From NCBI RefSeq assembly GCF_000613925.1, contig NZ_BAJX01000010.1:1-64000 (forward strand): a stretch of DNA of 64,000 nt. Direction: 5' to 3'. The first letter of the stretch is position 1. Each line of letters begins with the position of its first letter. Shown here piece by piece: positions 19,995-28,668 of this stretch. Source of the stretch: Prevotella histicola JCM 15637 = DNF00424. Lineage in GTDB: Bacteria > Bacteroidota > Bacteroidia > Bacteroidales > Bacteroidaceae. The notes below the pieces were generated by a model. It had not been told where the DNA came from. It did no database searches and was given only the letters and a program-made list of their open reading frames with translations. The position numbers and the translations under genes are program-made.

Positions 19995-20396
19995 TTATTT
20001 ACCCTCAATCACGGCTATCAGTTCGTCTTTGACTTGGTTTGGAACATTGATACCACGGAGAATAAGACTTCGATTCCAGCCTTTTGCTTCTTGAGGTTGC
20101 ATGGTGTAGAGTACATTAGCAAACTCTTCGGCTTCCTCATCAGTATAGTTCTCGGAAGAACGACCACAAAAGCGGTCGAGTTCTTCGTCATCATAGTATT
20201 CAATCTCCTTTGTTGCAGCCTCCATCATACAGACCTGTTCGCACTTGTCATCCATGCCATCGCATGATGAACAGTCGCCTGATGTAGGCATAACAACATC
20301 TGGTTCACCCTCTTTGTGCTTGGAAAGAAGGGTCGTTATAGCTGCTATAACAGCCAAAACAACGAGTGATGCGATACCTATGATGAATATATTCAT
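19995..20396 (-). CDS. Small membrane-anchored Cys-rich protein
   Basis: A conserved-looking protein of 133 residues from the Met at 20396, of unknown function. An earlier Met at 20513 would add a poor basic leader that overlaps aroA. It has one N-terminal membrane helix (3-24), then a cluster of cysteines C42-x2-C45-x6-C52-x3-C56 and C77, and a C-terminal region ending GINVPNQVKDELIAVIEG. The Cys spacing suggests metal or disulfide binding outside the inner membrane. It sits between aroA and porW in a run with gaps of 43 and 48 bases, so a link to envelope or secretion work is possible but unproven. Confidence 0.7.
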   Translation of the reverse strand: MNIFIIGIASLVVLAVIAAITTLLSKHKEGEPDVVMPTSGDCSSCDGMDDKCEQVCMMEAATKEIEYYDDEELDRFCGRSSENYTDEEAEEFANVLYTMQPQEAKGWNRSLILRGINVPNQVKDELIAVIEGK

Positions 20397-20439
20397 TCTT
20401 TTTCTGTCTTCGTTTTTTTTATGTGAGGACGAGGATTGT

Positions 20440-21693
20440 TTACCTAATCTCTTCGATTTGGAACCCTGCTTTGCGTAAATCTTCCCAGTAATGTGGGTAT
20501 GATTTGGATACAACCTCTGGATTATTAATACGTATTTTACCCAATTTTATTGCCAAAGGAGCAAAAGACATTGCCATACGGTGGTCCTCATAGGTGTCAA
20601 TAGTAGGTTGTTCTGCTGGTTCACAACGCTCTCCGTCCCACGAAAGTTCTGAATCATTCGTCTCATGCAGCACGAACCCAAGCTTTGCCATCTCTGTTTT
20701 CATTGCCACTATACGGTCAGTCTCTTTTATTTTCAGGCTACCTAAACCCGTGAAATGGAAGGGAATGCCGAGTACAGGACATGCTGCAATCAGTGCTTGT
20801 GCCAAGTCTGGCTGATTGATAAAGTCATAATCCAATCGGTTGAGCATGCAGTTGTGCCGTGTCAACGTAACATCTGTCAATGCCCCTTCCTCCTTATTAG
20901 CAAAGTTTGTCTTGACACCTAAGAGTGAAAAGATGTACTTGACGGAAGAATCACCTTGTCTTGAGCCATTCATTAAACCCGGTAATGTAACGCTAGCGCC
21001 TATCTCTTCCTGTAAAGCTAATATCTCATACCAATAGCTGGAAGCACTCCAGTCGTTCTCAATCGTATAGTGTCGTGACTTGTATGTTTGTGGTTTTACG
21101 CTGATTGTATCGAAGTCACTCCATTCAGCAACGATGCCAAACTGGTGCATCAGGTGTAATGTGAGGTCGATATATGGGCGTGACACAATCTCTCCGGTGA
21201 GCTTTAGTTCTAATCCTGCCGTGAAAGTGGGGGCTATCATAAGCAAGGCTGAGATGTATTGTGAACTCACGTCGCCTGGAATCTCTATTGAACCACCTTC
21301 TAATTTATGTCCATTTATATGGAGTGGAGGGTATCCTTCTTCACCTTTATACTCTATATCGGCACCCAGATAGCGTAGGGCATCAACAAGAACACCTATC
21401 GGACGGTGTTTCATTCGTTCTGTTCCCGTAATCGTATGTTCTCCTTCTGTTGCGCTAAGGTAGGCTGTCATGAAGCGCATTGCTGTACCTGCAGCCTTTA
21501 CATCTATGACTTCTGGCTTCTCTTTGAAAGCTTTTACTATCACTTGTGTGTCATCACAATCGGACAGATTGTCGGGCTTTATGCTACTGCCTGATAGTGC
21601 CTGAATTATCAGTGCACGGTTGCTGATGCTTTTAGAGGCAGGAAGCATTATGTGGGCATTGATATTTTTAGGGGGAATTATGACGTATTGCAT
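20440..21693 (-). CDS. aroA: 3-phosphoshikimate 1-carboxyvinyltransferase
   Basis: EPSP synthase of the shikimate pathway: joins phosphoenolpyruvate to shikimate 3-phosphate. Motifs: LPASKSISNRA (about 16-26), AAGTAMRF, KETDRI and TYEDHRMAM near the C-terminus. About 417 residues from the Met at 21693, where MQYVIIPP begins the family N-terminus; the upstream Met at 21747 adds an unsupported tail. It heads the minus-strand group with porW-porX-tsaE, divergent from tRNA-Pro. Confidence 0.95.
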   Translation of the reverse strand: MQYVIIPPKNINAHIMLPASKSISNRALIIQALSGSSIKPDNLSDCDDTQVIVKAFKEKPEVIDVKAAGTAMRFMTAYLSATEGEHTITGTERMKHRPIGVLVDALRYLGADIEYKGEEGYPPLHINGHKLEGGSIEIPGDVSSQYISALLMIAPTFTAGLELKLTGEIVSRPYIDLTLHLMHQFGIVAEWSDFDTISVKPQTYKSRHYTIENDWSASSYWYEILALQEEIGASVTLPGLMNGSRQGDSSVKYIFSLLGVKTNFANKEEGALTDVTLTRHNCMLNRLDYDFINQPDLAQALIAACPVLGIPFHFTGLGSLKIKETDRIVAMKTEMAKLGFVLHETNDSELSWDGERCEPAEQPTIDTYEDHRMAMSFAPLAIKLGKIRINNPEVVSKSYPHYWEDLRKAGFQIEEIR

Positions 21694-21769
21694 GTGTGTT
21701 CCGTTACAAAATTCTAACATGACAAAATTACAAAATAAACTTGGCATGGGAGAAAAAGAAGTCCAAAAG

Positions 21770-21801
21770 TTTGCTAATCTCAGTAAAAGTGAGTAATTTT
21801 G
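21770..21801 (+). promoter_or_regulatory. Promoter of tRNA-Pro
   Basis: TTTG (21770-21773), 20 bases, TAATTTTG (21794-21801). Exact match to the Bacteroidetes consensus, 17 bases before the tRNA. Confidence 0.8.
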
Positions 21802-21817
21802 CGTTCCGAATAAAGTG

Positions 21818-21892
21818 CGGGATGTAGTTCAGTAGGTTTAGAATGCTGGTCTGGGGGACCAGTGGTCGCCAGTTCGAGTCTGGTCATCCCGA
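21818..21892 (+). tRNA. tRNA-Pro (anticodon GGG)
   Basis: A cloverleaf can be drawn by hand. The acceptor stem is CGGGATG with CATCCCG plus discriminator A. The anticodon stem is CTGGT/ACCAG around the loop CTGGGGG (anticodon GGG). The T-arm carries the TTCGAGT loop. No CCA is encoded, as expected where a CCA-adding enzyme exists (one candidate is at 44.1 kb). It is preceded by its own promoter and followed by a terminator. Confidence 0.95.
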
Positions 21893-21902
21893 CGAAGAAA
21901 TA

Positions 21903-21947
21903 AGAAGCTAAATAGAGAGTTTTGCTCTTTGTTTAGCTTCTTTCTTT
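21903..21947 (+). terminator. Terminator after tRNA-Pro
   Basis: Stem AGAAGCTAAA with TTTAGCTTCT, then TTCTTTT. Confidence 0.85.
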
Positions 21948-22163
21948 TGTGTTTAGTTTCAGGTCGTACACACTTGTATTATCTAATAGCGTGTTCTTTT
22001 TATTTTCTTAGTAGCTGTTTTGGAAGCCTTCATGCCAATTTTTTTATAGGAAGTGATGTCCTCATTGATTGGAGAAATAGATTATTTCAGATATAGAGGA
22101 GCGTGTCAGGAACGATTCCTTGGGTATGAATGCAACATTCGTGTTTAAGATTGATAGATGTTG

Positions 22164-22402
22164 GAACTATCTTTACAAATAAAATTGAAGATAGATGGCT
22201 GTTTTGAAGAGTTTGGATAAAAACGGGCTTTGTAACCATCAGATAATCAATAGGTTGCAAAGTGGCTTGTAAAAGGTGCCCTTTTGCGTTGTAAAAGACG
22301 CCCTTTTGAAGTGCAAAAGACGCCCTTTTACATGGTAAAAGATGCCCTTTTACAATGCAAAAGAGCCCCTTTCGTTTTACGAATGTGATTTTCTTTTACA
22401 TA
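22164..22402 (+). repeat. Five-core intergenic element, copy C
   Basis: Plus-oriented. Distal TTACA at 22173, TTTGTAA at 22229, cores at 22271, 22293, 22315, 22337 and 22359 (22-bp period), trailer TTACA at 22396-22400. The last core is degenerate. It lies between tRNA-Pro and a convergent TonB receptor gene. The 21948-22163 stretch before it holds nothing I can support. Confidence 0.85.
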
Positions 22403-22426
22403 AAGTCTACGTCAAGTTAAAAGTAA

Positions 22427-22454
22427 GGGGAGTCAGAACAAGTTCTAACTCCCC
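22427..22454 (-). terminator. Terminator of the TonB receptor gene
   Basis: Minus strand: GGGGAGTTAGAAC, a 2-base loop, GTTCTGACTCCCC, then TTACTTTT. Stem of 13 bp with one mismatch. Confidence 0.8.
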
Positions 22455-22488
22455 GTGTAAACTTAAATATCGAGATATAAACTCCTTG

Positions 22489-24564
22489 TTATAAATTGAT
22501 GTTTACGCCTGTAACAATCCATGCTCCAGGTTGTGGAACATTACCATAATCAACATAATGCTTGTTGAGAAGGTTGTTCGCTTCTACGTATGCAGACCAT
22601 TTCTGTGCTGTCCAACTGAGTCGACTGTCTACGATACCATAGCTGGCATACTCATGTCGCTGATTGGAAGCATCAGGATAGCTACCCATTCGGTGTAAGA
22701 ATCGGTAATAGATACCCAAGTCCAAGTGTTTATAGAGGTTTAACTGAAGGTTTGCAACAAGCTTGTTCTTCAGATATTCCAAAGCATATTGGCTCACGAT
22801 ACCTGCCTGTTCACCCTTATTCTGATGGATATAGTTGTATGCAAGACTGAACTTTTTCAAAGTGCGCATCGAAGGGAACATTTGCTGAAAGTCGAAATCA
22901 AGAGCCGTTTCAACACCGAAGTCGTTGATGTTTCCAAAGTTTACACTTTTCCAAAGGACAGCACCGTTTGCGTCTAACGTCCCGTCATTGATCCAGTCAA
23001 TGAGGTTTTTATGATGATTCCAGTAGACACTTGCTTTGGCAGAGATGCCATTCAGCGCATATTTGATACCTGTTTCCACTGCAGAAAGCTCTTCAGGGCG
23101 GAGATGTTTATCTGCTTTATGTCCGCCAACAGAATAGAAAAGCTCTGTAACAGATGGCATGCGGAGGGACGAATTATAGGAGGCATATAACTTCCAGGCT
23201 GTTCCTATGCGGTAACTGGCATCAATCCCAGGGTAAATATGCATGGGCATGTCTGCCTGACTGTTCTTAACTGCAACAAGACCAGCAGAGAGTGTGAAGC
23301 GATCAAGGATGATATTATGTTCGAGAATGAACTGTATATTGGTACGATTCAGTCCGTTTGTATAGTCACGATCAGTCCCATGAATGTGGTGTGGACGCTC
23401 TAAAGGCTCACCAAGATTCCCACTTACGAGATCTTCATTGCGTAGTTCAGCACCGAAAGCAGTACGTCCTAATGACCAATCAAAGTAGGCATTAAGGTTT
23501 ACACCATATACATCCGTGCGGTGATAGTTGTAAGGATACTTGTTAGGGGCACCACGGAAGAGTTCAAAACGGTCCATACTACGGTTCCAATAAATAGAAG
23601 GACGGAGGTGGAGGCGCCCATGTAGGTTCTCAGCCTGTATGGCAGTGAACGTTTTAAACGTATGTTCGAACTGATCATCGTACTTAGATGCATAGAAAGT
23701 GTTGGCTCCGAAATCCTTCACACTTAGTCCTGCATGCCATTTAACAAGTACTTCGTCATCTTTATAGTTACCTTGATAGAAGGCTTTTGTTGTATGATAA
23801 TCTGCGCTAAGGGCTCCAGCCTTGTTGCGCAGATAGCCATCGCTGCGTGTGTAGGATGCTGAAAGCTGATTGTTCCAATGGTTGTTTGATGCTATATTGG
23901 CGCGTAATCCACCACTGAAATAACCATAAGAACCTGCTTCAGCATGGGCAGAAAGACTTGTTTTTTCGGGAGTTCGAGTAACAATGTTTATGGCTCCTAA
24001 TAATGAAGATGTACCATAAACGCGGGCAGCGGGGCCTTCAAGGACTTCTATTCGTTCAATTTCGCTAATGTCAACGGGGAAATCGAAGGAGTTATGTCCT
24101 GTTTGTGCATCACAGATATTGATGCCATTGAGGAGGATTGTGATTTGTTCTGAGTTGCCTCCACGTATACTTACGTCGGTCAAAACGCCCAGAGGACCTT
24201 TCTGTCGGACGTCAACTCCGACGGCATATTTGAGCAAATCATTTACACTTTGTACTGGAGCGGCTTGAATATCTTCACGACTCAGTACAGTTACCATTCT
24301 CGCTTGCTGACTGACAGTCAGTGGTGCGCGCGTTCCAGTGACGCTCACTTCATCCATCATCACGCTTTGACGGGTTGCTGTAGAATCGCTTTCAACCTTG
24401 TTAGTCTCAATGCTTATGCCTTTGGCAGTGGCATGCTGCAAGGTAGCAACACTCAGTACACCAATCAAAACCTCTTTTCCAAGAACAGAAAATAGGGAAT
24501 AGCCGTGGTTGGAGAAGTGCTTAAACTTCAGAACACTGCGCTTTTGAAATGTTGGTTTGTACAT
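22489..24564 (-). CDS. TonB-dependent outer-membrane receptor (BtuB/siderophore-like)
   Basis: Ligand-gated outer-membrane transporter of 691 residues. After a long N-terminal leader with a hydrophobic stretch (about 22-48) comes a TonB-box-like segment (MMDEVSVTGTRAP, about 69-81), then the plug domain with VLSREDIQAAPVQSVNDLL, SIRGGNSEQITILLNG and ERIEVLEGPAARVYG. The rest is a 22-strand-type barrel (about 205-691). No carboxypeptidase-regulatory domain is present, so it is a classical receptor rather than a SusC type. The ligand cannot be read from the sequence; no B12 riboswitch or Fur-like box was seen upstream. A -7 box TACTTTTG lies at 24622-24629 on the minus strand. Confidence 0.85.
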   Translation of the reverse strand: MYKPTFQKRSVLKFKHFSNHGYSLFSVLGKEVLIGVLSVATLQHATAKGISIETNKVESDSTATRQSVMMDEVSVTGTRAPLTVSQQARMVTVLSREDIQAAPVQSVNDLLKYAVGVDVRQKGPLGVLTDVSIRGGNSEQITILLNGINICDAQTGHNSFDFPVDISEIERIEVLEGPAARVYGTSSLLGAINIVTRTPEKTSLSAHAEAGSYGYFSGGLRANIASNNHWNNQLSASYTRSDGYLRNKAGALSADYHTTKAFYQGNYKDDEVLVKWHAGLSVKDFGANTFYASKYDDQFEHTFKTFTAIQAENLHGRLHLRPSIYWNRSMDRFELFRGAPNKYPYNYHRTDVYGVNLNAYFDWSLGRTAFGAELRNEDLVSGNLGEPLERPHHIHGTDRDYTNGLNRTNIQFILEHNIILDRFTLSAGLVAVKNSQADMPMHIYPGIDASYRIGTAWKLYASYNSSLRMPSVTELFYSVGGHKADKHLRPEELSAVETGIKYALNGISAKASVYWNHHKNLIDWINDGTLDANGAVLWKSVNFGNINDFGVETALDFDFQQMFPSMRTLKKFSLAYNYIHQNKGEQAGIVSQYALEYLKNKLVANLQLNLYKHLDLGIYYRFLHRMGSYPDASNQRHEYASYGIVDSRLSWTAQKWSAYVEANNLLNKHYVDYGNVPQPGAWIVTGVNINL

Positions 24565-24712
24565 ATATTAAATTAATAAAAAGGCGTAAGAGAAGAGTGT
24601 TCTCTTATTGCCAAACGGCTGCAAAAGTAATGTTTTTTTTTGTAACAGTGGGTGTTGACGCTTGGTTAATGTGTTTTTTTCAGTTTGATAGGGATAAAAA
24701 TGCGCTGGAAAC

Positions 24713-24743
24713 CTTGGTATATTTAATCTTTTTACTACTTTTG
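24713..24743 (+). promoter_or_regulatory. Promoter of xpt
   Basis: CTTG at 24713-24716, 19 bases, then TACTTTTG at 24736-24743; the ATG is 43 bases downstream. Confidence 0.6.
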
Positions 24744-24785
24744 TAGGCAATTAGTTTTTGAACCCGACTGAAATTTAATTGCACG

Positions 24786-25358
24786 ATGAAAGCATTACGT
24801 GACCGTATCCTGAAGGATGGAAAATGTTATCCTGGCGGTATTTTGAAGGTAGATAAGTTTATCAACCATCAAATGGATCCTAATCTGATGAAGCAGATTT
24901 GTGTAGAGTTTATACGCCGTTACGCTTCAACAGAGATTAATAAGATTATCACAATAGAGGCAAGTGGAATCGCACCAGCCATCATGATGGGCTTTCTTTT
25001 GGACTTACCCGTTGTCTTTGCTAAGAAAAAGAAGCCTTCAACAATGACAAATATGCTTTCAACGACGGTCTTTTCGTTTACAAAGCAGCGTGAATATCAT
25101 GTCGTTATATCGAAGGAATACTTGGGAAAGGGCGATAAAGTGTTGTTTGTAGACGACTTCTTGGCTTACGGAAATGCTGCGAAAGGTGTCATAGACTTAT
25201 GCAAACAGGCAGGAGCGGAGCTGGTTGGAATGGGCTTTATCATAGAGAAAGCTTTTCAACATGGGCGAGATGCAATAGAAAAAGCAGGTGTACGCTGCGA
25301 AAGTCTGGCTATTATTGAGTCGCTTGATAATTGTGAAATAAAGATGAAAGAAGATTAA
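24786..25358 (+). CDS. xpt: Xanthine phosphoribosyltransferase
   Basis: Salvages xanthine to XMP with PRPP in the cytoplasm. The 190-residue protein shows the PRPP-binding loop [17 protein letters not shown] (around 119-135), an N-terminal block with FINHQMDP, and [11 protein letters not shown], all typical of the Xpt subgroup (as opposed to adenine Apt). A purine permease gene follows in the same direction 367 bases on, which supports the assignment. No purine riboswitch was recognised upstream. Confidence 0.93.
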   Translation: MKALRDRILKDGKCYPGGILKVDKFINHQMDPNLMKQICVEFIRRYASTEINKIITIEASGIAPAIMMGFLLDLPVVFAKKKKPSTMTNMLSTTVFSFTKQREYHVVISKEYLGKGDKVLFVDDFLAYGNAAKGVIDLCKQAGAELVGMGFIIEKAFQHGRDAIEKAGVRCESLAIIESLDNCEIKMKED

Positions 25359-25524
25359 TGTGGTGGCTTTTGCGCCTGCCACTTTTTGATTATAGAGGTT
25401 TTTACGTGGTGTAATATGATGGTTTAAGTCTCAACTTATTAGTTGTTATATTGTACAGCACGGTAAATTCTTTCCTGTTGACATAATCATTGGTATAGTA
25501 TAGTGGGGTGATTTATCTCTCTCT

Positions 25525-25713
25525 TATATAATGATTGCATCGCATGATATAGTGATTCCGCTTTTCGCTTCTATAATGATTGCATCGTATAATCTGTTGA
25601 ATTAGCTTTCACTATAATGATAGTAGCATAGTATAATCTGATGATGTTGTTTTCATTTATATGATTATCGCATAGTATAATCTGGTGATTTAGTTTTCAC
25701 CTTATATAATTAT
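25525..25713 (+). repeat. Degenerate tandem repeat, 41-45 bp unit, about four copies
   Basis: ATGATTGCAT-like starts recur at 25531, 25576, 25617 and 25661, each followed by TATAATCTG, TGATTT and TTTTCAC-like segments; a fifth partial unit ends near 25713. The array sits directly before the permease ATG (25726) and contains several TATAAT strings. The rest of the 25359-25524 gap shows nothing clear. Confidence 0.75.
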
Positions 25714-25725
25714 AAAAATAAAAAG

Positions 25726-27069
25726 ATGGAAAAGTCAAAAGAACTTATCTATGGTCTAAATGACAGACCACCCCTCCGTGAGACACTCTTTGCCGCATTA
25801 CAGCATCTGTTGGCAATCTTTGTGGCAATTATTACACCTCCTCTTATCATCAGTTCGGCGTTGAAATTTGATTTAGAGACAACAGGATTCCTTGTTTCTA
25901 TGTCACTTTTTGTATCGGGATTAGCTACATTTATTCAATGTAAAAAGATTGGTCCAGTAGGTGCAGGATTGCTTTGTATACAAGGAACATCCTTCTCTTT
26001 CATCAGTCCTATCATAGGTGCTGGTATGTTAGGGATGGTCAATGGGAAGATGAATGTAGAGATGGGACTGAGCTATATCTTTGGTGGTTGTATGTTAGCT
26101 GCCGTTGTTGAGATGGTAGTAAGCCGTCTTTTGCCTTATACACGTAAGGTAATTACCCCGTTAGTGTCGGGTATTGTTGTCTCATTGATTGGTATGTGTC
26201 TTATAAAAGCAGGTATTAACTCATGCGGAGGAGGACAGTCTGCGATTGATGCAGGTACCTTTGGCTCTCTTCAGAACCTTGGTTTGGCATTGTTAGTATT
26301 GGTAAGTATCATCTTTTTCAACCGTTCTAACAATCGTTTCTTTCGTATGGCGTCTATCGTTTTGGGGCTTTTGATAGGTTGCATTGTGGCATATGCGCTT
26401 GGAATGATAGACTTTTCTCGTCTTAACGGTGCTGGTAGCTTGAATATTCCCGTACCTTTTAAGTATGGGGTACGCTTTGATGCTGGAACAATCATTGGTC
26501 TTGGACTCATCTATCTTGTAACAGCTGTTGAGGCTTTCGGCGATATTACAGCCAATTCTCTTATCTCCGGACAACCGGTTGAGGGTCCTGTATTCCTGAA
26601 ACGTGCGCAAGGTGGTATTTTGGCAGATGGCTTTAACTCTTTCCTTGCAGCTGTTTTCAATAGTTTTCCAAACTCAATCTTCGCACAAAACAACGGTATG
26701 ATACAGCTAACAGGTGTTGCCAGCCGTTATGTTGGATACTTTATTGCAGCAGCATTGGTCATCTTAGGACTCTTTCCTGTGGTTGGTCAGCTGTTCTCTT
26801 TGATACCTGATGCAGTCCTGGGTGGTGCTACTTTGCTGATGTTTGGTACAGTTGCAGCAGCAGGTATTCGTATTATAGCCTCTACAGAGATAACTCGTAA
26901 GGCTGTATTGGTCATGGCTATTAGCTTTGCGATGGGACTTAGCGTTGAACTTGTACCAGGAATCTTAGACAAAATGCCTGATATTATAAAGAATATATTC
27001 TCCAGTGGAATAACAACAGGTGGCTTAACAGCCATTCTTGCTAATGCTTTTATTCGTATAAAAGAGTAG
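25726..27069 (+). CDS. NCS2-family nucleobase (xanthine/uracil-type) permease
   Basis: Inner-membrane nucleobase importer of 447 residues with about 14 hydrophobic segments. It begins with LNDRPPLRETLFAALQHLLAIFVAIITPPL, a typical NCS2 first helix, and carries a conserved VTAVEAFGDITANS segment (around 263-276), the position of the substrate-binding Glu, then NSFPNSIFAQNNGMIQLTGVASRYVG. The QNNG stretch fits the xanthine/urate branch of the family. The xpt neighbour supports xanthine as substrate. It ends in a hairpin at 27095-27150. Confidence 0.9.
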   Translation: MEKSKELIYGLNDRPPLRETLFAALQHLLAIFVAIITPPLIISSALKFDLETTGFLVSMSLFVSGLATFIQCKKIGPVGAGLLCIQGTSFSFISPIIGAGMLGMVNGKMNVEMGLSYIFGGCMLAAVVEMVVSRLLPYTRKVITPLVSGIVVSLIGMCLIKAGINSCGGGQSAIDAGTFGSLQNLGLALLVLVSIIFFNRSNNRFFRMASIVLGLLIGCIVAYALGMIDFSRLNGAGSLNIPVPFKYGVRFDAGTIIGLGLIYLVTAVEAFGDITANSLISGQPVEGPVFLKRAQGGILADGFNSFLAAVFNSFPNSIFAQNNGMIQLTGVASRYVGYFIAAALVILGLFPVVGQLFSLIPDAVLGGATLLMFGTVAAAGIRIIASTEITRKAVLVMAISFAMGLSVELVPGILDKMPDIIKNIFSSGITTGGLTAILANAFIRIKE

Positions 27070-27094
27070 AAGTTATTTATTTTTAGTATTGTTT

Positions 27095-27150
27095 CGGTGC
27101 ATTTTCCTTTTAAATGTCTACCTTTGTAGACTGAGAAGGAGAATGCACCG
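27095..27150 (+). terminator. Nested hairpin after the permease, overlapping a promoter
   Basis: Outer arms CGGTGCATTTTCC and GGAGAATGCACCG enclose an inner perfect hairpin GTCTAC-CTTT-GTAGAC; a T-rich tail follows. The same bases contain TACCTTTG (27119-27126), a -7 box that could serve the gene at 27190. Confidence 0.65.
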
Positions 27151-27189
27151 ATTGTTTTCTTCTATGAATTATATAAACTAAGAAACGAT

Positions 27190-27645
27190 ATGTCAAAGCA
27201 GAACGGGCGGCGTAAATTTACGAAAACACTTACATTTAAGGTACTTTGTGGCTTGGTAGTCCTATTCCTTTTGGGGTTATGTTACAACATCATCGTAGCA
27301 GAAGATGATGTTCCAATGAGTGAAGAGGAGCAGGAAGAAGAGCAACAGAGGAAGGCTGACATGGACACAATAGATATTGTGGGCGATTATCTATGGCCTC
27401 GTATGAAACCTTCTCGGCAAGATATGATGACTGATGAGGAGAAAGCAAAGGAGAAAGAGGATGCTAAAGATAAACAAGATAAGACAGATCATGAGGCAAA
27501 ATCCTCTGCTGCATCAGGTGGAGAGGCACCTATGGCAGCCCCAGCTCCCCCCGTTACTCCAGCTCCAGCCCCCGATCCGACAGCAAAGCCATCAGCTCCG
27601 ACGATAGAGAAGATGAATGCACCGAGGGTGGAAAAGATAGAATAG
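27190..27645 (+). CDS. Membrane-anchored acidic / Pro-Ala-rich protein, unknown
   Basis: A 151-residue protein that I do not recognise. A basic N-terminus (KQNGRRKFTK), one membrane helix (about 17-36), then a very charged stretch rich in Glu, Lys and Asp (43-100) and a Pro/Ala linker (about 112-138) ending in APRVEKIE. The layout resembles a periplasm-facing anchor with a disordered tail. It is probably cotranscribed with the DUF4251 lipoprotein gene 60 bases downstream. Confidence 0.65.
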   Translation: MSKQNGRRKFTKTLTFKVLCGLVVLFLLGLCYNIIVAEDDVPMSEEEQEEEQQRKADMDTIDIVGDYLWPRMKPSRQDMMTDEEKAKEKEDAKDKQDKTDHEAKSSAASGGEAPMAAPAPPVTPAPAPDPTAKPSAPTIEKMNAPRVEKIE

Positions 27646-27705
27646 TTTGTCATGTGATACCTATTGTATCTGTAGTGTATAAATAAATAGAAAGTGAGGT
27701 GAAGT

Positions 27706-28269
27706 ATGAGACGTTTTATTTTATTGTTTTTCATTGCGGCTCTTATAGCTGGTTGTGCAACAACTTACTATGATTCAGCAGGTAATCCTGTACCGAAAGA
27801 GAAGATGGAACAGCTACGAATGGAAGCTGTAAGGGCGCATCTTGGGGAACATCGTTACCGTATTTTCATGGATAGAATGTATCCTATGCGTGGTCCATCT
27901 GTCTATCTGACTGATGATTGGGGCATAGAAGTTAGTGGCGATTCTGTCGGTCTTTTTCTTCCTTACTTTGGTAGAGTTTATCAGATTCCGTATGGAAGAG
28001 GTGGCGGTTTGAGTCTTGTTGAGCCTCTTACAAGTTATAAAGAAGAGCCTATGAAGGAAGGACGTCGCATCTTTATGACCACTCGTAATGATTATGAGAG
28101 TTATCAGATGGTGCTTGAAGTGTTTGATAATGCTACAGCTTCGCTTGTTGTAAATCCAAGTGGAAAGGAGTCAATACGGTTTACAGGTGTGATGGAACTG
28201 AATGATAAGTTCACTCCAAAGAGTGGTAAAACAGCACAACGACGCCAGACTTCATTCATGAAGTTATGA
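27706..28269 (+). CDS. DUF4251-like lipoprotein
   Basis: A 187-residue lipoprotein: signal peptide with lipobox AGC (Cys17), then a domain with GPSVYLTDDWGIEVSGDSVGLFLPYFGR, YGRGGGLS and MTTRNDYESYQMVLEVFDNATASLVV. This pattern of a short exposed beta protein ending in SIRFTGVMEL resembles the DUF4251 family of Bacteroidetes. Function unknown; probably anchored in the outer or inner membrane facing the periplasm. Confidence 0.75.
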   Translation: MRRFILLFFIAALIAGCATTYYDSAGNPVPKEKMEQLRMEAVRAHLGEHRYRIFMDRMYPMRGPSVYLTDDWGIEVSGDSVGLFLPYFGRVYQIPYGRGGGLSLVEPLTSYKEEPMKEGRRIFMTTRNDYESYQMVLEVFDNATASLVVNPSGKESIRFTGVMELNDKFTPKSGKTAQRRQTSFMKL

Positions 28270-28456
28270 GCAATAAAATGCTTTTAAATCTCAAGTGTTG
28301 AGGGTTTTATTTGTAAGTAAGATTGATTACACCTGTAATGTTTTATAAAGTAAGGGCTTTCTTTTAGTCTTTTAGTTCTTCTTACTTGCAATAATACATT
28401 ATATGTTCATAGTGTCATACCTGTAAATTATAGCCATACAGGGTGACTTGATATAG

Positions 28457-28532
28457 GTCAACTATATAGCAAAAAGATAGCTTGCAATAGGCAGATTATT
28501 GATTTTTGTATAGTTGACTTTCTTTTTTTAGT
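28457..28532 (+). terminator. Possible terminator of the DUF4251 gene
   Basis: Perfect 10-bp inverted repeat GTCAACTATA (28457-28466) and TATAGTTGAC (28509-28518), followed by TTTCTTTTTTTAG. The 42-base loop is long, so this is tentative. The rest of 28270-28630 shows no gene. Confidence 0.4.
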
Positions 28533-28630
28533 ATTCTGATGTTTGTTTCTTAACGTTCTGAAAGTTTTGATATACGTTAAATAACAACTAAAAAAGCGCA
28601 AGAAATAATTAGAAAATATCAGTCATAATA

Positions 28631-28662
28631 TTTGGAGGTATCACTTCTTAGCGTTACATTTG
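28631..28662 (+). promoter_or_regulatory. Orphan promoter in the 28-29 kb gap
   Basis: TTTG (28631-28634), 20 bases, TACATTTG (28655-28662): an exact Bacteroidetes promoter with no protein gene behind it, but with a structured region and a strong terminator. Confidence 0.7.
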
Positions 28663-28668
28663 CACGCA

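Noticed and set aside
19995..20513. Longer form of the Cys-rich protein starting at 20513
   Set aside because: The extra 39 residues overlap aroA, are basic and Ser/Lys rich, and would bury the membrane helix; Met at 20396 gives a normal anchor.
24565..24785. Riboswitch (B12 before the TonB receptor, or purine before xpt)
   Set aside because: No conserved cobalamin or purine riboswitch core seen on either strand in this short region.
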